Assembly: GCA_008828725.1 (NCBI GenBank)
Contig: MEHQ01001542.1
Coordinates: 282,678-346,677, forward strand
DNA from: Saccharina japonica
Taxonomy: Eukaryota > Sar > Phaeophyceae > Laminariales > Laminariaceae
Direction: 5' to 3'
Length of the DNA: 64,000 nt
Part shown: positions 12,001 to 36,225 of the stretch, piece by piece
How positions within the stretch are numbered: position 1 is the stretch's first letter
Layout: the number at the start of each line of letters is the position of its first letter
The notes under the pieces: model-generated
Told to the model about the DNA's origin: nothing
The model's input: the letters and a program-made list of their open reading frames with translations, nothing else
Databases searched by the model: none
Translations under genes and position numbers: made by a program

Positions 12001-15000
12001 ACACTACCACCACCACCAACACAACCAACACCAACACCAACAGAGACGAAACAAAAAAAGACAGCGCAAGCACACACGAAAGAGAGAGAGAGACAAGTCA
12101 CGGTGAAACTGGTGCCGCGGAAAGCTCACCTCGATGTCGCTGACCCGTGACACCCGAGACCGTTCGATGCCGACTCCGCTGTCGCTGAGGTTTCCCCACG
12201 AAAGGTCCCCTACGTCAAACGTAAAGCTCCCGCCTCGTTCCTGTCACGGTAGAAAGACGCCGCGTCAGGGATACGGCAGATAAGGAGGAGGATGAGGGGT
12301 AAGGGTTAGGGTTAGGGTGAGGATGGCGGAAAGCGTGAGGGCAAGGTCAAGGGCAGGGATGAGGACACGGACAACGATGGGCAATGACAACGTCAACGCC
12401 ACCTACAGCGATGACGACAATGACAGCGATAACTTCGACAACGACATTAATTCAAACGATAACGGCGACGGCAAATACGACGACTGTAGCAGCAACCGGT
12501 CCACACGAAGGTCGAAAAAAGGAAAAGGGGGCTCTGGGATGTAGTGCTACGTACGCTTCTTGGCCCGCGCGAAAGGCATAACCTGGCTCATTTTGTACAA
12601 GAATAGTCAAAAGAACGTTGCGTCTGGCAGCTGATCATGACGATGTCACCGCATCTATATCGTAGATCGTCGATCGAGAGTTGCATGATGACTTTAGGCG
12701 CAAGCAGCGTGCCTTTTGATGTGTCCCCGTCTACTGTTAAGGATACTGCGGTACCTTACTGCTGTATCCTCCATTATAATATGCTACTCGGTACCTTGCT
12801 ATTAATAGGACACCTTGTTACTACCCATGGTAAAATAAAATACGGCACCTTTGCTGCAATTGTCTAACATGAAAACACCATACTGTGTGCTGCTGCTTGT
12901 ACAGTACTCCTATGTTTGTGCCCTACTACTGTGTCCTACCTGGTACTACTATATTATGTCAGTGCTACTTGAACCGTACCAGGTACTACTGTAGTAATAT
13001 GTGCATCGTACCCGATTTCTAGGAACCCTAACAATGTACTACTGTGCCCTTCGTGAGCCCTATCCTACTACTGTGCCTTATTAACGTGCTCCACTATTGT
13101 CTGTACTATGTCTGCTAATCAAGCTCACGCTCTCAGCCGGGTCGGTAAGGGCAACACATTCCAGCAATCCATACTGCTGTACCCTCGGCTACTACTGTAC
13201 CACACCACTGGCACCTACTACGAGCACCATACTGCTTCTCCTACTCCACCCTTCAACAATCCATACTGTTGCACCCTCTGGTGTTACTCTGTTGTACCAT
13301 ACTACTGCTACTACTGCACCCTACACTATTTCATACTGCCCTGGTACTGTACGTACCTGTCCGCTGATCATGCTCATGCTCTCGGCCGGGTCGGTGAGTG
13401 TGATGTCCGCGCGCCTGGCGAAGTTCGCCGGCGCTTCCTCCATCCAGTTGTCCACGGCGAAGGCGCTGCAAGAAGAACAGGACAACACGGGCAGGCAGAA
13501 AGAAGCACAGGCTCAAGCGGATCGGACCGTATGGAGCACTGAGGACTCAGAAACCAAAAATCGAAAACATCGACTGGCTTTCTGACATTTGCTCGGTTGG
13601 GTGGTTGCCTGGTTGATTGGTCGGCCGGTCGGTAGGTTGGTCGGTCGGTCGGTTAATTGATTGGTTGGCTGGTTGGGTGAATTGATTGGTTGATTTAGCA
13701 CGGCACAAGGTGGTGCAAGTGCGTATATACGAGTAAAGCACGGGGGACTCAAAAACAAGCTGTCGACTGGATGATTGGCTGACCCAGATTGGTTGGTCCC
13801 CCGTTCGTGGGTTGATAAGTTGATTGGTTTGTTCGATGATTGGTCGAGTAAATGGTCGATTCAAAATGACCGATGCTCGAATCACGTTCTGTTATTTGAT
13901 TGGTTCATCCCGTTCTTTCTTCGTCCAAGCCCGGTTACGACACCGGCGAAACGAAAAGGTCGGCAACAAAACATGACACGAGCACGATCACGCCACGCAC
14001 GCGAGGCGTCCCGAAGCAACATCCGTCACCAATACCCTCGCCACCACACCACCACCACCACCACCACCACTACCACTACTACCACCACCACCACCACTAA
14101 AGGATCAAGGACAGAATGTGATGGATGGGATATTACCCCCACACCCAGCCACCTTGACCCCCACCACCAATCACACCACGCACAACCATCCACCACCAAC
14201 CTCACCAACCGCCCAACGATGCCTCCCCCCCCACCCGACCCCCACTACGCCCATCAAACCAACACCAACACCACCGTCAGTAGGTCGCCACCAATTCGAC
14301 CATTACCACCGTCACCAACACCACCACCCCAACCACCTCAACAAAAATGGTCTCACTTGGCGAAGACATCGATGTTAACGCCTTCCATCCCCATGTCATC
14401 GAACTCCCCGAACCCTTGCGCTTCGATCGCTCCGGGCGCCGCCACCGTGGCTCCCGTCGGCAAGTCGGTCGTCCCCGGTCGAAACGCCTGCAAAGGTGGG
14501 TAGACAAACCGACCCGTCAAGAGTGTTCGTCGCGAGCCACGAGGGTAATATTTAAGTCGAAGTAGTTTCTTCTATCAACAAAAACAAAACACGATCCACG
14601 ACAAAATGTCACCAATCGTGACATTTGTATATACCTGGCAGGCGGCATACATATATAGCCGTTATGGCACGAATCTTGTCATGTGTGATATCGCGAATCG
14701 GACCACATCAATTATTTCTCGTTATTATCAAAACTCTTTCGTTTTCAAGGTTCGTGACAGAAGATTACCACGAACGATGATCGTGAAAATGTTCAGTGAA
14801 AATGTTCAGTATACCAATTTACGGTCGAGAGGAAACTTTAATTGCGTTTTTTGCTTCTTGCATCGCTTATGTCTTTGCTACGTCAGCCCCTCCCCCCGCC
14901 CCCTCCTAGCCTGCTGCATAGGAGTTCGTCTACCGGAGATTACCAGGTACATGTTTTGGTACTGAAAATCAATATAACCCTTTCCCAGCTTCTTGCGTCA

Positions 15001-18000
15001 TGAAGGTATGTCTTTGTTACGCCAGCCCCTTCCTTCAGTCTGTTGCATGGGAGTTCGTCTAGATAACCAGGTGCATGTTTCGGTACCGATAATAAGTACA
15101 ACCCTTTTACAGCTGCACCCACTTACCAGACATTTTTTTTTTTTTTTTTTTTTTCCCATCCCATTCATTATCTTCGCACTTCCGTCTTTCTCCCTCCCTA
15201 GTCGTAACTCAAATCCGGGGTCACAAAGTAGGCTCCTCTCCCTCCTCCCCCACTACGGTTCTTGCCTTGATTTTTTATCGCGCAGAGGGTTCAGCCTTCC
15301 CAACGCTCGTCGATTTTCATCGAATTTTGCTAACTCACGCTCTCGCGCTTTCAGCTAGTCAAGATTTTTTGCGAGAAAAAGTCCCTACGGGCATGCACAC
15401 GGGGGGGCTCGAACTCGTGACCTTGACGCTAACAAGTTTCGTGGTTACCTGCTAGCCCACCGGAGCGACCGGCACAATGGGTAAAACCTACTTAGAATAC
15501 GAGTTGAATAATGTTGCACATGTTCCTGGCAGGTCTGAAGTCAGGCAGTGTCGCGCATCTTACTAAAACGATACCGGGTATAAACCAGTAAACGTAGCCG
15601 CGGTACAGAAAACAAAAGGGGTGCTCGTATACAGCAGCAGTGTACATATCCATTCGGATGCCGCCGTTGCTGAAGAGAGGAAAGTGCACTCTGTTAAAAA
15701 CTTGGATGTTTTTTCTTCCATCTTTCTCCTCCCCTCCTTCCCTTCCTACGCTCCTTTTTTGTAGCCCACTCCCCACCCCGTCAATAAAAAACATCCCGCC
15801 ATATTCACGAAAACCCTCCACCTTCGTGCCATAGAACCACTGAGCTCGGCCGACCAAACGGTCCCAAAAATACAAAACCACCACAAGAAAACACGCAACA
15901 TTTTCCCGTCCCCACTCCCTACTCCCCTTTCCCTCAACACGCCCGATTCAATGGAAACCCACCATCTGAATCTTGACGAGTGCCTCGCTGGCGTCGGACA
16001 TGAGGTACTTCACTTTCCTCGAATAGATGCGAACCAGCCCGAGCAGAAGATGTCCAGACACACGGAGCGCCAGAGGCACCGTGGGCTGGAGAATATTGTC
16101 TACCGACCACAGGAAGGCATACCGATAACAGGGGGGGTGGGGGGGTGCACTCATTAGCCGCATGTCATGTATGGTCGTAGTCGTATGACCATCGACCCTC
16201 GCAACCCTACAATGCCGGGACGAGGCACGTCGGGTTTTAACCGACCAGGGAGGGAGGGGGAGGGGGGCGGGCGGGGGTGTGTGGAAACGTTGCGTTATGT
16301 TTCCTGGGAAAGGTGGAAGGGTTTATTTCGTACACGCCACTTTGTTAGACGCGTCTACCTTCTTGTCTAGGCGTGTTGACAACGGCGAGGGTGGGGGGCG
16401 AGGATTGGACACTGCTGTGAATTCTAGCACTGGTATGTTTCACGTGCTCGGTGGAAGGAGTGCACGCTATCTTGTTTTGTCTAATATACCTTCACTACGA
16501 GTATATACTTCACGGGCGAGGTACGGTGTACCGACCCCCTCCCCCTCCCCCCCCTTTCGCGCAACGCATGCAAGGGGAAGGGTTTAGGTAGGGCTGTCGC
16601 ACGGGGCGACGACTCTCTGCCGTTGCCGGCGCTGCTGCCACTGCCTGGTAAGCTGGTAGTATCACACCACAAACCAGGGTAACAACATGGACATCAACAC
16701 CTCGGGACATATCATGATCTGCACAATACAGATCCAACCAAGGAAGCAAGTGCTAAATCATACCTGATACAGATTATACGGGTCCCACCCGGCAACATGA
16801 CCTACAATTGTAGATCATACAAGATCGGAATATATCTGCCTTGAAAGGTCTACTGCTTAATTTATAATGAGCCGCGCGAGCGCGAAGCGCGAGCCTTTTT
16901 TTCATTGGATTCAACGAAAAAAAAGCTCTTCATACGCGCTTCGGCGTAGAAACCATTAGCGTGTGTTTACGACTTCTCTGTGTTGTTTCGGACAGCACAC
17001 ACGACGTTGTACACCGCATTCAACGTACACGGCACCAACGCCAGTCCCGTCGACTCTGTGCACGCACACTTTTTAACGAAGTCTTCTCGTGCTGGTATCG
17101 CTTCAACTCGTTCAGAGTTGGTCGAGCTAGTCAACAACGTGTGGTTTTACAGCACACATGCCTTTTTTTAATTTCGGACGTAAAACATCATAACGGTTTT
17201 TCTAAAATTTTTAAAATACGTCACAGCGTGCACAGCGATGATTTTTGTTTTTTGTTTTCGGATTTCTATGATGTAGGTGGTATGTAAGGCCCACTCTCCT
17301 ACTGATGAGGGGGAGGAGAAGCTCTGCTGTAATGTCGTACAGCAGTAGTTGTGGTGGCACCTGCTACGATAATAGGGGCGGCAAGTGTGTTTTCAAACAA
17401 GGCTGTGGGCCATGTTTTTACAGGCACATAAATCGGACGTAAATCATACAAAGGTTTTGTTTCTGGATTCTACCAACACAACCCAGCTTTCTTCAAATTA
17501 TGCCGAATATCACTATCATCGTGTTGGGAACCAGGGGACACGTGTACACAACAGTTGATACGATACAGAGGGTTCAAGGGCTCGACCGACAAGCCGAGCG
17601 TACAGTGACGCTGGCCCTGGCCTCATGTGTCCTACTGCTGCTGCTGTGTGCCGTTCCGTTGCTGTTGTTGCTGCGGCCGCCACAGCTGCTGCTGCTGCTG
17701 ATGCTGTATGCTGTTGATTTTTTTGTTTCAAGAAAATAACCCAAACGGCACGTATACGTAGATGTTCGTTCGTGTTTGGCTCAGCACTCAGCACAGCAGT
17801 ATCCCCCCAGCGTGATGCATCGCAGATTGACTCTGCAGGTAGAGGTCGCGCTCATTACCACCAATTACTAGTATCAAAGATCTCTTGCGTAGGATCAAGG
17901 ACACCGGGTGTAAGATTAAGTCGTGATTGTATGAAAGAGAAGAACTTAAGGAGCAGACGAACTACAACAAACTATGTACTGTTGCTGCTGTACACGTATC

Positions 18001-19776
18001 ACCGTCTATAAACGCACGTCGTACCGTACGTATGTATATACGTGTGTATGAGTATCCAGTCGTATGGTGTGCATATGCTAAGTCATAGTTGACTATGATG
18101 TCGGTATCACTCCACACCGTGAAGAAGCGTCAGCAGACAGTACGCAGCCATTTATATATAAGTCGCTCACCTTGTATACACACTATCAAGAATGTTACTA
18201 TGCTAAAGATGGCAAGTGCTTGCTGGCAGAACATCCAATTAAAATTTGAATATAAACAGGTCTCATACACGTTCGAGCCCACTACTTTATTGTGCGCTGT
18301 TCTGTACTACTCGCGTGGCTGGTATTCGCTACGTACGTATTCATTTTGGTTTCTGTCATTCCTCCTTCTCTTTCCTGGACTCTCGTGTGTCACGAGNANA
18401 GAAACGGAACTTGAGTTGGAAGTGCCACGTACCCGTTGTATGGGTGGCGCCCAAGGGAATGGAGACGGAGGGTGGGGGGTGTCTAGGGAAACCAGGCGGA
18501 CGAAAGCAGGAAAGAGACGGCAAACAGAGTAGGTAAGCCAGACCGACTAGCTGGTAGAACCTGCCTGTACTACTGGGCACAAACCTGCCTCGGCTGGCTG
18601 GAAGTCTTTGGTGTGCTCCGGCTGTGCCTATCCTGTCGTTCTCAGTCTTGCTCTGTTGGCGCTGTTTCGGTCCATTTCATTTTCGTTTAATTTCATTTGG
18701 TTTTTATTTGAGGTCGCATCTCCTCTGGGAGAAGCACGAGCACTTTCTTTCTTTTTTTGTCATGCTTTTGTATTTGGTTGCTTGATTATTGATTTGCTTC
18801 ATATATTTACTTTTTATTATTTTTTCTTTTCGCTTTTTTTCTTTTTTCTCTTTTTTCTCTTGCATGCACCTGGATTGCTAGCAGGGTAGGTCTTGCCTGT
18901 CGTATATGGCGTTGCATTGTCTGCTCTGCTTACTGCACTGAGTGTAGTATCTCTGTGTCGTAGTTTTGTGACCACAGAACTGGTACCTTTTTAGGATGAA
19001 GAATCGGCACGGACACTGGGTGTGCTGGATGTCGACGGGTAGAAAGGAAGGTTTAATGTGAAGAACACACACACACACACACACACCAAGAAAACGGCAG
19101 CTATCGTAACGCATGCATACTCGTAGCTGCCTGCAGCTGTGCGTTGTGGTTATGCAGGCAGCAGTGCAACGGCTAACGGCGAGCATCTATCAACACTTCT
19201 TCGAGCGAGGGGTTCCTGTGCTAAATTCGCACACGCACATTTCCATCAAAGGGCTGCTTCACGCTTCTGTTGTCGTCGATGGAATCTCATCAGAACGGAA
19301 AAAGTTTTAAACGTGAAAAAACACCCACCAAAAAGAAAGAAAAAAGCAAGAGGCCCCTTGCAAAAAACAAATCCACACTAATTCCAAGTAGTTGAGCCCG
19401 AAACGTTGCTGCTTTCGCTGAAGAGGTGAATTATGAAAGGAGACCGCGGTTTGAGTTTGACCCCTTGACTGACCGCTCCCCGTACCTAAAATTAGTATAT
19501 TAGGGCCAAAAGAGGGCTTGACGCGTCAAGAAAGACCCATCTCCGAAAAAAGTGAAAAAACATTTTATTTTGCAAATTTGCTGAATTGCTCCCGACCCGC
19601 GCGGGCAACATACTGCTGCGGCTGGCGCCCTTTAAAGACGACGACTACTCACCGACAGACGTGTTGATGTTGGTCTGGAAAATCTGAGCCTTGTTCAGCT
19701 TCTTGTCCCAGTGAGCGGCGATCCATATCTTGCCCAGGGGGCCCTTTTTTGCGAGGATGATCTGGGAGTAAAACAT
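89..19776 (-). CDS. RAD21: Cohesin kleisin subunit RAD21/SCC1, 15 exons, C-terminus off window
   Basis: Kleisin of cohesin; it bridges SMC1 and SMC3, closes the ring around sister chromatids and is cut by separase at anaphase. Exons in order of translation: 19776-19653, 16099-15963, 14487-14357, 13465-13357, 12240-12130, 11274-11158, 10455-10270, 7742-7557, 7029-6931, 5791-5661, 5263-5110, 3713-3593, 2506-2346, 1286-1104, 211-89. All join in phase (2073 nt, 691 codons). The N-terminal SMC3-binding domain is clear ([53 protein letters not shown]). The middle is acidic and low in complexity, with a [13 protein letters not shown] motif in exon 9 as in animal RAD21. Exons 14-15 give the start of the C-terminal winged helix that binds SMC1 ([28 protein letters not shown]). 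About 30 more residues are expected beyond position 89. REC8 is the alternative kleisin, but the N-terminus and the KRKL motif favour RAD21. Confidence 0.93.
525..592 (+). repeat. Second G-run-flanked short repeat (TTTGTTGCTTGCC family)
   Basis: Core CTCATTTGTTGCTTGCCTTA then TTGACCATTGACCACGCATC. Other copies: 23213-23265, 23285-23355 and 29690-29752 (plus) and 36240-36285 (minus). Copies also follow a G-run, like the larger family. Confidence 0.65.
660..980. repeat. GAGA-rich purine tract
   Basis: Long GAGAGAGA-type sequence in RAD21 intron 14; the open frames in it are Ser/Leu shadows. Confidence 0.8.
1488..1620. repeat. AAGGC pentanucleotide array
   Basis: About 25 units of GGCAA with few substitutions, in RAD21 intron 13 (between exons 13 and 14). 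Confidence 0.9.
2580..2960. repeat. GGTAT/GGCAT pentanucleotide array
   Basis: About 380 bp of imperfect ATGGT units; all frames are open through parts of it by chance. Confidence 0.9.
3413..3520 (-). repeat. G-run repeat family, short copy
   Basis: Reverse complement of the first 100 bases of the family (ends GCCATGCATGAAAATGAAGTA) and next to a C-rich run. It lies in RAD21 intron between exons 12 and 13. Confidence 0.7.
4365..4430. repeat. Three-unit 22-bp tandem repeat
   Basis: GAACCGGGATAAATCCGTTA repeated three times in RAD21 intron 11 (between exons 11 and 12). Confidence 0.8.
5285..5570. repeat. GGGTAA telomere-like hexamer array
   Basis: About 280 bp of imperfect GGGTAAGGGTAA with GGGTGAGG variants directly next to RAD21 exon 11. 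Shorter telomere-like runs occur at 7828-7850 (AACCCT), 12298-12325 (TTAGGG) and 56030-56060 (TTTAGGG/TTAGGG). Confidence 0.8.
6405..6690. repeat. Imperfect inverted repeat, about 140-bp arms, in RAD21 intron 9
   Basis: Arms centre near 6560 (CCAACTTATGTTGGGGGC and its diverged complement). Both arms, read outward, contain a frame with DQLPET-RPP-like peptides. It is not part of RAD21, since exons 9 and 10 join directly in phase and by homology. Confidence 0.6.
6680..6900. repeat. Minisatellite, CGACCGACCAGTCTATTTAC units
   Basis: About ten imperfect units of roughly 20 bp in RAD21 intron 9. Confidence 0.8.
12130..12240 (-). other. RAD21: RAD21 exon 5 with candidate separase site
   Basis: This phase-0 exon encodes residues 168-204. 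It contains [10 protein letters not shown], an E-x-x-R match at residues 193-196 inside a Ser/Asp-rich linker. Separase cleaves kleisins after Arg in an E-x-x-R context; the first human site is after Arg172, a similar distance from the N-terminus. Cleavage here is inference. A second E-x-x-R (EITR) occurs in exon 12. Confidence 0.5.
14045..14100. repeat. CAC trinucleotide run
   Basis: About 18 CAC/TAC units in RAD21 intron 3. Confidence 0.85.
15138..15473 (-). mobile_element. SINE with tRNA-like head and oligo(A) tail, in RAD21 intron 2
   Basis: Read on the minus strand, the head has an A box TGGGCTAGCAGG (11 of 12 to TRGYNNARNNGG) and, about 35 bases on, a B box AGTTCGAGCCC (10 of 11 to GGTTCGANNCC), the internal RNA polymerase III promoter of a tRNA. 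A body of about 250 bases follows and ends in a run of about 20 A (T on plus, 15135-15155). Body copies without the head occur at 53505-53712 and 58826-59020. Confidence 0.75.
16130..16255 (+). repeat. G-run repeat family, short copy
   Basis: G-run, then CACTCATTAGCCGCATGTCA and the conserved ATGACCATCGACCCTCGCA core. It abuts RAD21 exon 2 on its intron side. Confidence 0.7.
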
Positions 19777-22700
19777 GACTGCACGCGTGCAAGCACGTCC
19801 ACTTTTGTTTTGCGGCTACGTAGCCCAGGGTAGGGTCCTCCTGTTGGTTGTAGATATAAGTTGGAGCAGCAGATCAGCCAGCCTGGGGTCAGCTGGCTCT
19901 TCTCTCTCTTTCGAGATCCCTCCGCGAGCTACACCGTCCTCCTTCCTCCTCCTTTGCGCTGCTTCGTCTTTGGGCTAGACGTCCACAGCAAGCAGCGCCC
20001 TCTCGTATATAACCGCGCTTCTTTCTGTTTTTCGGCAGCAGAGAGAGAGCGCGAAAAAGCAAACGCTCGGAAAGTATTCAGCGACCGACGATTATTCCCG
20101 CCCAGAAAAAGGAGGACACGCCAGAACAAGAACTCCTGAACGGAGCACAACGATATCGTAGCAGAGAGCTCAGCCGAGCAGAGCACACTAGAGAAAGGCA
20201 GAGCAGGGCGCTGCGGTTTCGGAGCTTCAGTCCTCTCTCTCGGCGAGAGGAAAATAGGTCTGTAGTGTGATGGAAAGGCATGTATGAAAAGGGATACGGG
20301 GAAGCGTGGTTTCGTTTGAATTTGAAATTTCGCAGAAATTACTTGTCCGCGGTGTCCGTTGTCAGGTATGTACAACGAACGGCGGCATATGCCAGGCACC
20401 AGGCTCTCTCACACCTCCAACACTCGAACTACTGAGCACTGCTGCTGTACTGCTGTTTGCTGTCATAGTTGTACGGTAGGGCTCAGAACACCGGTATGAA
20501 TATAGTATACGCACGATACACGTTTAGTTCGCGTTTCCGTTGACTTTCGGGCCCCTTGACTCGTCGTTTCGATCATTTTTGGTCGCGTAGCGTAGTAAAA
20601 CTCCCCAACGAGGCAAGCCTCCCTGGCCTTCCGTCGATGAAACTCGCAGCAACAACAGCAGCAGTAGTAGTAGTGAGCCAGTGTCCTTTCACTGATCGTC
20701 GCGCTGAACAAGCAGCAGCAAGCTGGCTACTTAATGTATTGATTAACAACAGCGAAGAATTTCCCACCGACATAATCGTACCACGAAAAACCGCTCGTTC
20801 ATTCATCATATTCCGGAAATATATCCAAACGGTTCGGATATCTCCACACATGCATGCAACTTGCTGCCGAAAGCGTGAGTTTAGCAGAGACAAACTTCGC
20901 CACAGCAGAAATTAGTTGATCCCTGGTCCCTAGATCCACACTGCCCATACCTTGATGGGTACTACTGGCTTGGTTTATACTAGGTATGGTATACGTATCA
21001 TACCTTCCGGTACTACTACCAGGTACCAGGTGTTGAAACCAAACCGCCAAATCAAAGCGACCGACAAGTAATAAGTGTGTTGTTTCCAACGGCACGCGTG
21101 TGTGCTACCTCTGAAAAAGCACGCATACCATGGCGTGGGATTGTTCGCAATCATCAGGAAAGGGAGAGGTCTACGACTATGTACGGCATTCGTAGTCTCA
21201 AAAACTAAATTTCTTACACAGCAGGTTTTGAGGAGAAGAGATGGCGTGGCCGTTCATCTCTCTCCCAACCCACGTGTGTGTGCCCTCCCGCGCTCCCCAT
21301 CATAGCCAAGTGTAAACCAGTACGAGAAGCCTGAGAATAGATGTTCTTCCCTGTCGACAAGGCTGATAAGATCACAGCCTCCAAAGTGAATATCAACAGT
21401 ACTATCTGTTTTAGTGCTGCATCATCGTCGGCATTCACACGTAGTTCAAAAGCTTTGTCCCCATTCTCTCCTACTGAGAAACTTCAAAATTCCCAGGTTT
21501 CTCAGGTCTTACGCCGTGCACGCGTGTTTGCATGTTTTCCCGTAATCGAGCACGCCCTTTCGCTGCGAGGAAACTCGTCCTCCTCGCGTGTGATGGCGAA
21601 ACGGCAAATAAACCCGATACTACTCCTTACCCCCCCCCCTCCTCCGAACTACCAGGTACACGATTCAGCAGCCATTAATACGTCACCCCATTCGAAAGGG
21701 TCAACCCATAACTCATTAGAAGTAGCAAAAGTGTGAGGGTGTTGTTGAGTCAGGTATATACTCTAGGGGTACCCGGGCCCGGAGGTATCTACCGGAGTTA
21801 CTCTGGGTGTACCCGGGTATCTACCGGAGTAGCTCTGCGGGTACCGGGGTATCTATCGGAGTTGCTCTGGGGGTACCCGAGTATTTACCGGAGTATGATC
21901 CAAACAACCAGGTTTTGTATCCGGTTACCTCAGTGCAAATACCCTACAAAACACATTCTTGCTAAAAAAAAGAAGTTCTTCTCGAAGTATTATTAGTACC
22001 AGTTATACATGAGTGAAAAATGAGTGTCTTTTCTGACTATTTATCCCCCGAACGCGGTTACTCCAGCCTCTTCGCAACACCCCATCATCCATCCATTTTC
22101 ATGCGTTCGGTTTAATGTCAAGCCCACCATCAGCCGCCAGCTTTGGAAGACATGCATACATCAGCCGTCACGCGTGGAGAGACGCGACGAAAACAAACAA
22201 TGCGAGAACAGCATCCTCTTCCACCTCATGTGGAAAACCGCTGTCGCCTCAGTGTGTCGAAAACTGAAAACATGCCTCCCCGCCCCCCTCCTCCGGCACA
22301 ACTCCTAGACGACAAGACGCGCCCACTGCACCAACGCGGCCCACCGCACTAAGCGGAAAGCGCGCCCGAAACTCCACGCCAACAACGACACGAAAAAATT
22401 GAGATTCACCGGGGGAAAATCGCAGAAACAAAACGGCGCGAGCGAGCAAGCAAGCGCCTTCCGGCAAGCTCACGATATAGCACGCATGCATAAGCAGGCG
22501 TGTGTGATTGCACGTCCTTACCGCTAGCAAGCACGTTCACTAGCGTGCGCAGGCGCGGTCAAGCATACACTCCCCTGTTGCCCGCACCAACACCAAGCAA
22601 AGCAAGTGCGCTATATGCCGCCAAGTGCAAGCATCATGCGCTATCCTGTAGTACGCACGCACAAGCGTCCCGCGTTTACCACGCACGCACAAGCATTCCG

Positions 22701-22816
22701 CACTACATAGCACTAGCACGCACGCATAAGCACTCGCGCGCAAGCACCCACGCGCCAGCACATGCCAAAACACAAACAAGCGTGCAAGCATGCATGCCCC
22801 TGATACCCACACGAAC

Positions 22817-22848
<32 letters not shown>

Positions 22849-23042
22849 CGCCATACGGCGCCCACGCACAAGCTCCATCACGCACTATAGCTATATAGCA
22901 CGCACGCACAAACCTCCTGCCCTACGGTGTACTCACGCACACACGAGCACTCACGCGCCAGCACATGCCAAAACACAAGTACGCCACAGCACAGCCGCAC
23001 AAAACGCTAAAAAAGCGCCTGCGCAAAAGAAAACACAAAAAC
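19777..23042. other. Intergenic region between RAD21 start and thioredoxin reductase stop
   Basis: No conserved coding was recognised. It should hold the RAD21 promoter side (just above 19776) and the reductase 3' flank (below 23043). It contains a four-unit minisatellite near 21755-21895 and Ala/Cys-codon-like GCA and CACGCAAGC simple repeats from about 22440 to 22980. Open frames here are short and look like repeat shadows. Confidence 0.5.
21755..21895. repeat. Minisatellite of about 36-bp units
   Basis: Four units of GGGTACCCGGGTATCTACCG with GAGTTGCTCTG between, in the RAD21-TrxR intergenic region. Confidence 0.85.
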
Positions 23043-34700
<11,658 letters not shown>

Positions 34701-35404
34701 TCAAGTATTCTTGGGTTGGGTATGCAACTCTGTTGGGTTGGTTAGCAAACATAACAACTTATGACAGGCTAGCGCCTTCGGATTCAGCTGTTTAACCAAT
34801 CAGCTCCTCGTGTTTGGTCGGTTTCAAATATTTTCATAACCCAACCAAATTGGATTCTTGCAGCACAGAACACTAAATACAGGTGTTGTTTTTCCACAGA
34901 CAAAATCTACACGAGGAGTCTAGACTACAAGCACGAAAATTGAACGATCGCTTCAGATGTGATAATCTAGGGGGCCGTTCAGCAAAGCACCCAATCATGA
35001 GCTACACATATATCACACTCAGCTAGCAAATATGAGTTTCAACGAAATCCTCGATCTCAGCTGTTTTTTTTTTTTTTTAACATACCAGTAGTAGATAATG
35101 AGCTACACATATAAGTATACCTGATGTATCAGATCATGAGCTATATATATATACCTGGTGTATTAACTAGACCACGAGCTATGATACACATCATACAATA
35201 TGTAAACGCCAGGATGGCAAATTAACACAATCACTGCACAAAAACTTGGCGTTGAGCGAAGCATCCGGCGATTGCATCAATCGTACAAGTACAGCAGTAT
35301 CACAGCTACTCCCCAGCCCATCTTGCAGTGGTCACAGCTGTCTTCCACTCTTCTCCCGGTCGGTCTGGCCTTCGATGACATCGCGCACATGGTTTCATTC
35401 ACCT

Positions 35405-35475
35405 GTCCCCTTTCCCGCTGCTCGTCGTGTATCATCGAATTTCACCACCAACTCGCGCTCTCGCGCTTTCGGCGA
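35405..35475 (-). mobile_element. SINE body fragment
   Basis: The minus strand resembles the part of the SINE body with GAAAGCGCGAGAGCG followed by AAATTCGATGA. Both ends are missing. Confidence 0.5.
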
Positions 35476-36029
35476 CGGAAGGAAATAGTGCAGTACAGAA
35501 ACGCCATCCTATCAGTACAAAAACGCCATCCTATTGTTCAAGTCACCAATGGCGGGATGCTCTGGGTCGGGGAAAGATGTAGACGCTACTCTTGAGCTAC
35601 TCTTGATGTACACAACTCTGTCCCGAAATATAAGCACGGTTTTCATTGAATATGAATGTGCAAGATGTGCTTATATTTCAGTACAGAGTGGTATATATTA
35701 CCGTCGTACAAGGAAGAAACAAGAAGAAACATGGAGTGGATGATAAACATCGCACAGACCGTTGAGTGCTTCCGCAGAGAAACACGCATATTTCCTCTGT
35801 GGAACTCCCAAATACCGTTGCATAAAATCCCTGCACCGAGTTAAGTGAGCACTCTGAACACATATCACTACAAAAACGCCATCCTGTACGTAGCTGTCGC
35901 AATACTTAGCGAGGCGTTGGTCCTGTCCCCCCCCCCCACCCCCTCTCCCTCGCCGTCACGCAGAAGGAGATGATGCAGTACAAAAACGCCATCTCATCAG
36001 TGCTAACACCAAAACCGCCGCCAGAAAAA

Positions 36030-36225
36030 ATAGAGGGGTGTCTGCCGTAGGGATGCGGGGGTCTACGGTCATACGACTACGGCCATGCATGCATATGAAC
36101 TGCACCCCCCCCCCTTCTCCGCAATGCCTGCCTGGTCGGTGAAAACCCGACATGCTCCGTCCCGGCATTGTAGGGATGCGGGGGTCTATGGTCGTACGAC
36201 TACGGCCATGCATGAAAATGAAGTA
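36030..36225 (-). repeat. G-run repeat family, two short copies in tandem
   Basis: Two minus-strand copies, about 36040-36108 and 36125-36225, separated by a C-run. The second is close to the short-copy consensus. Confidence 0.7.

Noticed and set aside
15400-15473. A functional tRNA gene
   Set aside because: A and B boxes are good but the acceptor and anticodon arms do not fold convincingly, and the sequence runs on into a repeated body with an A tail, as in a SINE.
16961-17287. A 108-codon plus-strand frame as a gene
   Set aside because: No recognisable motif, no splice context, and it lies within RAD21 intron 1. It cannot be supported.
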